From: Candidatus Nomurabacteria bacterium
GTDB lineage: Bacteria; Patescibacteriota; Minisyncoccia; Phycocordibacterales; UBA9973
NCBI GenBank assembly: GCA_943356455.1
Contig: CALRFB010000001.1
Span: 3,801-22,819, forward strand
Direction of reading: 5' to 3'
DNA length: 19,019 bases
Positions 18,807 to 19,019 of this stretch are shown here, piece by piece. The position numbers and the translations under genes are program-made. The notes below the pieces were generated by a model. The model was not told where the DNA came from. It worked only from the letters and a program-made list of their open reading frames with translations, and did no database searches. How positions within the stretch are numbered: position 1 is the stretch's first letter; the number at the start of each line of letters is the position of its first letter.

Positions 18807-18836
18807 AAAAAGCCGTCACGTATGTGATGGCTTTTT
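18807..18836. terminator. Terminator of gene 18333-18800
   Basis: A 13-bp stem AAAAAGCC-TCAC/GTGA-GGCTTTTT (18807-18819 with 18824-18836, one G-U pair), loop GTAT, T-tract in the 3' arm. Confidence 0.85.
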
Positions 18837-18862
18837 ATATTATCGTTAAACATATAATAATG

Positions 18863-18868
18863 TATACT
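18863..18868 (+). promoter_or_regulatory. -10 element before the 3'-terminal gene
   Basis: TATACT at 18863-18868; a consensus TATAAT also occurs at 18853-18858. With the first, +1 falls one base before the ATG at 18876; with the second, the leader is about 11 nt. No clear -35 for either. Confidence 0.4.
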
Positions 18869-18875
18869 ACACATC

Positions 18876-19019
18876 ATGGAAGTAGGTAAGAATAACACTG
18901 ACAAAAAAGAAGCTTCATCTTTACGTACATTTTCGACGGACTTGGCGGAGGCTGTACGCAAAGACGAAATGACCGTGATCAAGGCTGCGATGGAAGAAGA
19001 GAAGCGTCGCCAACAGGAA
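18876..19019 (+). CDS. N-terminal part of an unknown protein (3' truncated by window)
   Basis: Forty-eight open codons run to the window edge: MEVGKNNTDKKEASSLRTFS, TDLAEAVRKDEMTVIKAAME, EEKRRQQE. The SLRTFSTDLAEAV segment resembles N-terminal stretches of the form SLRTYxxDIAxAV that I associate with CPR proteins of unknown function, often followed by a membrane domain; this comparison is from memory and not decisive. The end of the visible part is a charged helix. An ATG 7 nt after a TATACT -10 supports this start. Confidence 0.55.
   Translation, partial: MEVGKNNTDKKEASSLRTFSTDLAEAVRKDEMTVIKAAMEEEKRRQQE

Noticed and set aside
1..19019. GC-skew switch at the candidate origin
   Set aside because: Hand counts are C-rich for clpP/rny and G-rich for cca, but pnp to the right is C-rich again; gene-level bias hides any switch in a window of this size.
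1..19019. CRISPR arrays, insertion sequences, toxin-antitoxin or defence genes
   Set aside because: No regular repeat-spacer pattern, transposase motif or recognisable toxin or defence domain was seen.

Overview
The window looks like a chromosome segment from a Candidate Phyla Radiation (Patescibacteria, Parcubacteria-like) bacterium. The reasons are gene-dense but unlinked housekeeping genes, many small orphan proteins, tRNA genes without an encoded CCA end, almost no Shine-Dalgarno sequences, A+T-rich spacers, and TGA used as a normal stop (gene 5722-6120), which argues against the UGA=Gly code of Gracilibacteria/SR1. The assignment is inference from gene content; no marker phylogeny could be run.

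Layout. 1-4250: the 3' end of trigger factor, a small orphan gene, a Gln-rich lipoprotein gene, clpP (divergent from the lipoprotein, with overlapping -35 boxes) and rny (RNase Y) behind a structured leader. 4270-6620: an orphan gene, a SIMPL-domain membrane-anchored protein, a small membrane protein, and an HU gene behind a roughly 110-nt structured leader. 6740-8780: an orphan gene, tRNA-Gly(CCC), tRNA-Pro(UGG), a membrane-anchored Gmad2/GerMN protein and yraN. 8780-9190: a gene-free, very A+T-rich stretch with one perfect and one near-perfect DnaA box and a 13% G+C segment, a candidate oriC. 9190-11050: divergent tRNA-Gly(GCC) and tRNA-Arg(UCG), then cca. 11100-13850: msrA, xth, a candidate small RNA/small ORF, and a Xer-type tyrosine recombinase. 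13890-19019: a small membrane protein, rpsO, a NYN-domain protein, a basic orphan gene, pnp, another orphan gene and the start of a gene that runs off the end.

The most notable signal is a set of seven copies of the 12-bp palindrome TTTCAYRTGAAA between 8794 and 10538, and none elsewhere that I could find. One copy (10527-10538) is exactly the core of the ParB centromere parS. Two lie in the spacer next to the DnaA boxes, one covers the cca start codon, and four lie inside cca, all in the same reading register. Together with the DnaA boxes this suggests an origin and partition (oriC/parS) region. No dnaA, parA or parB is in the window.

Other themes. RNA metabolism is concentrated here (RNase Y, PNPase, a NYN putative RNase, CCA-adding enzyme, S15). 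Several promoters have the -10 box exactly 6 nt before the ATG, predicting leaderless mRNAs. An extended -10 of the form TGC+TAnnnT recurs. Terminators are compact, often bidirectional, and sometimes overlap coding sequence or the next promoter.
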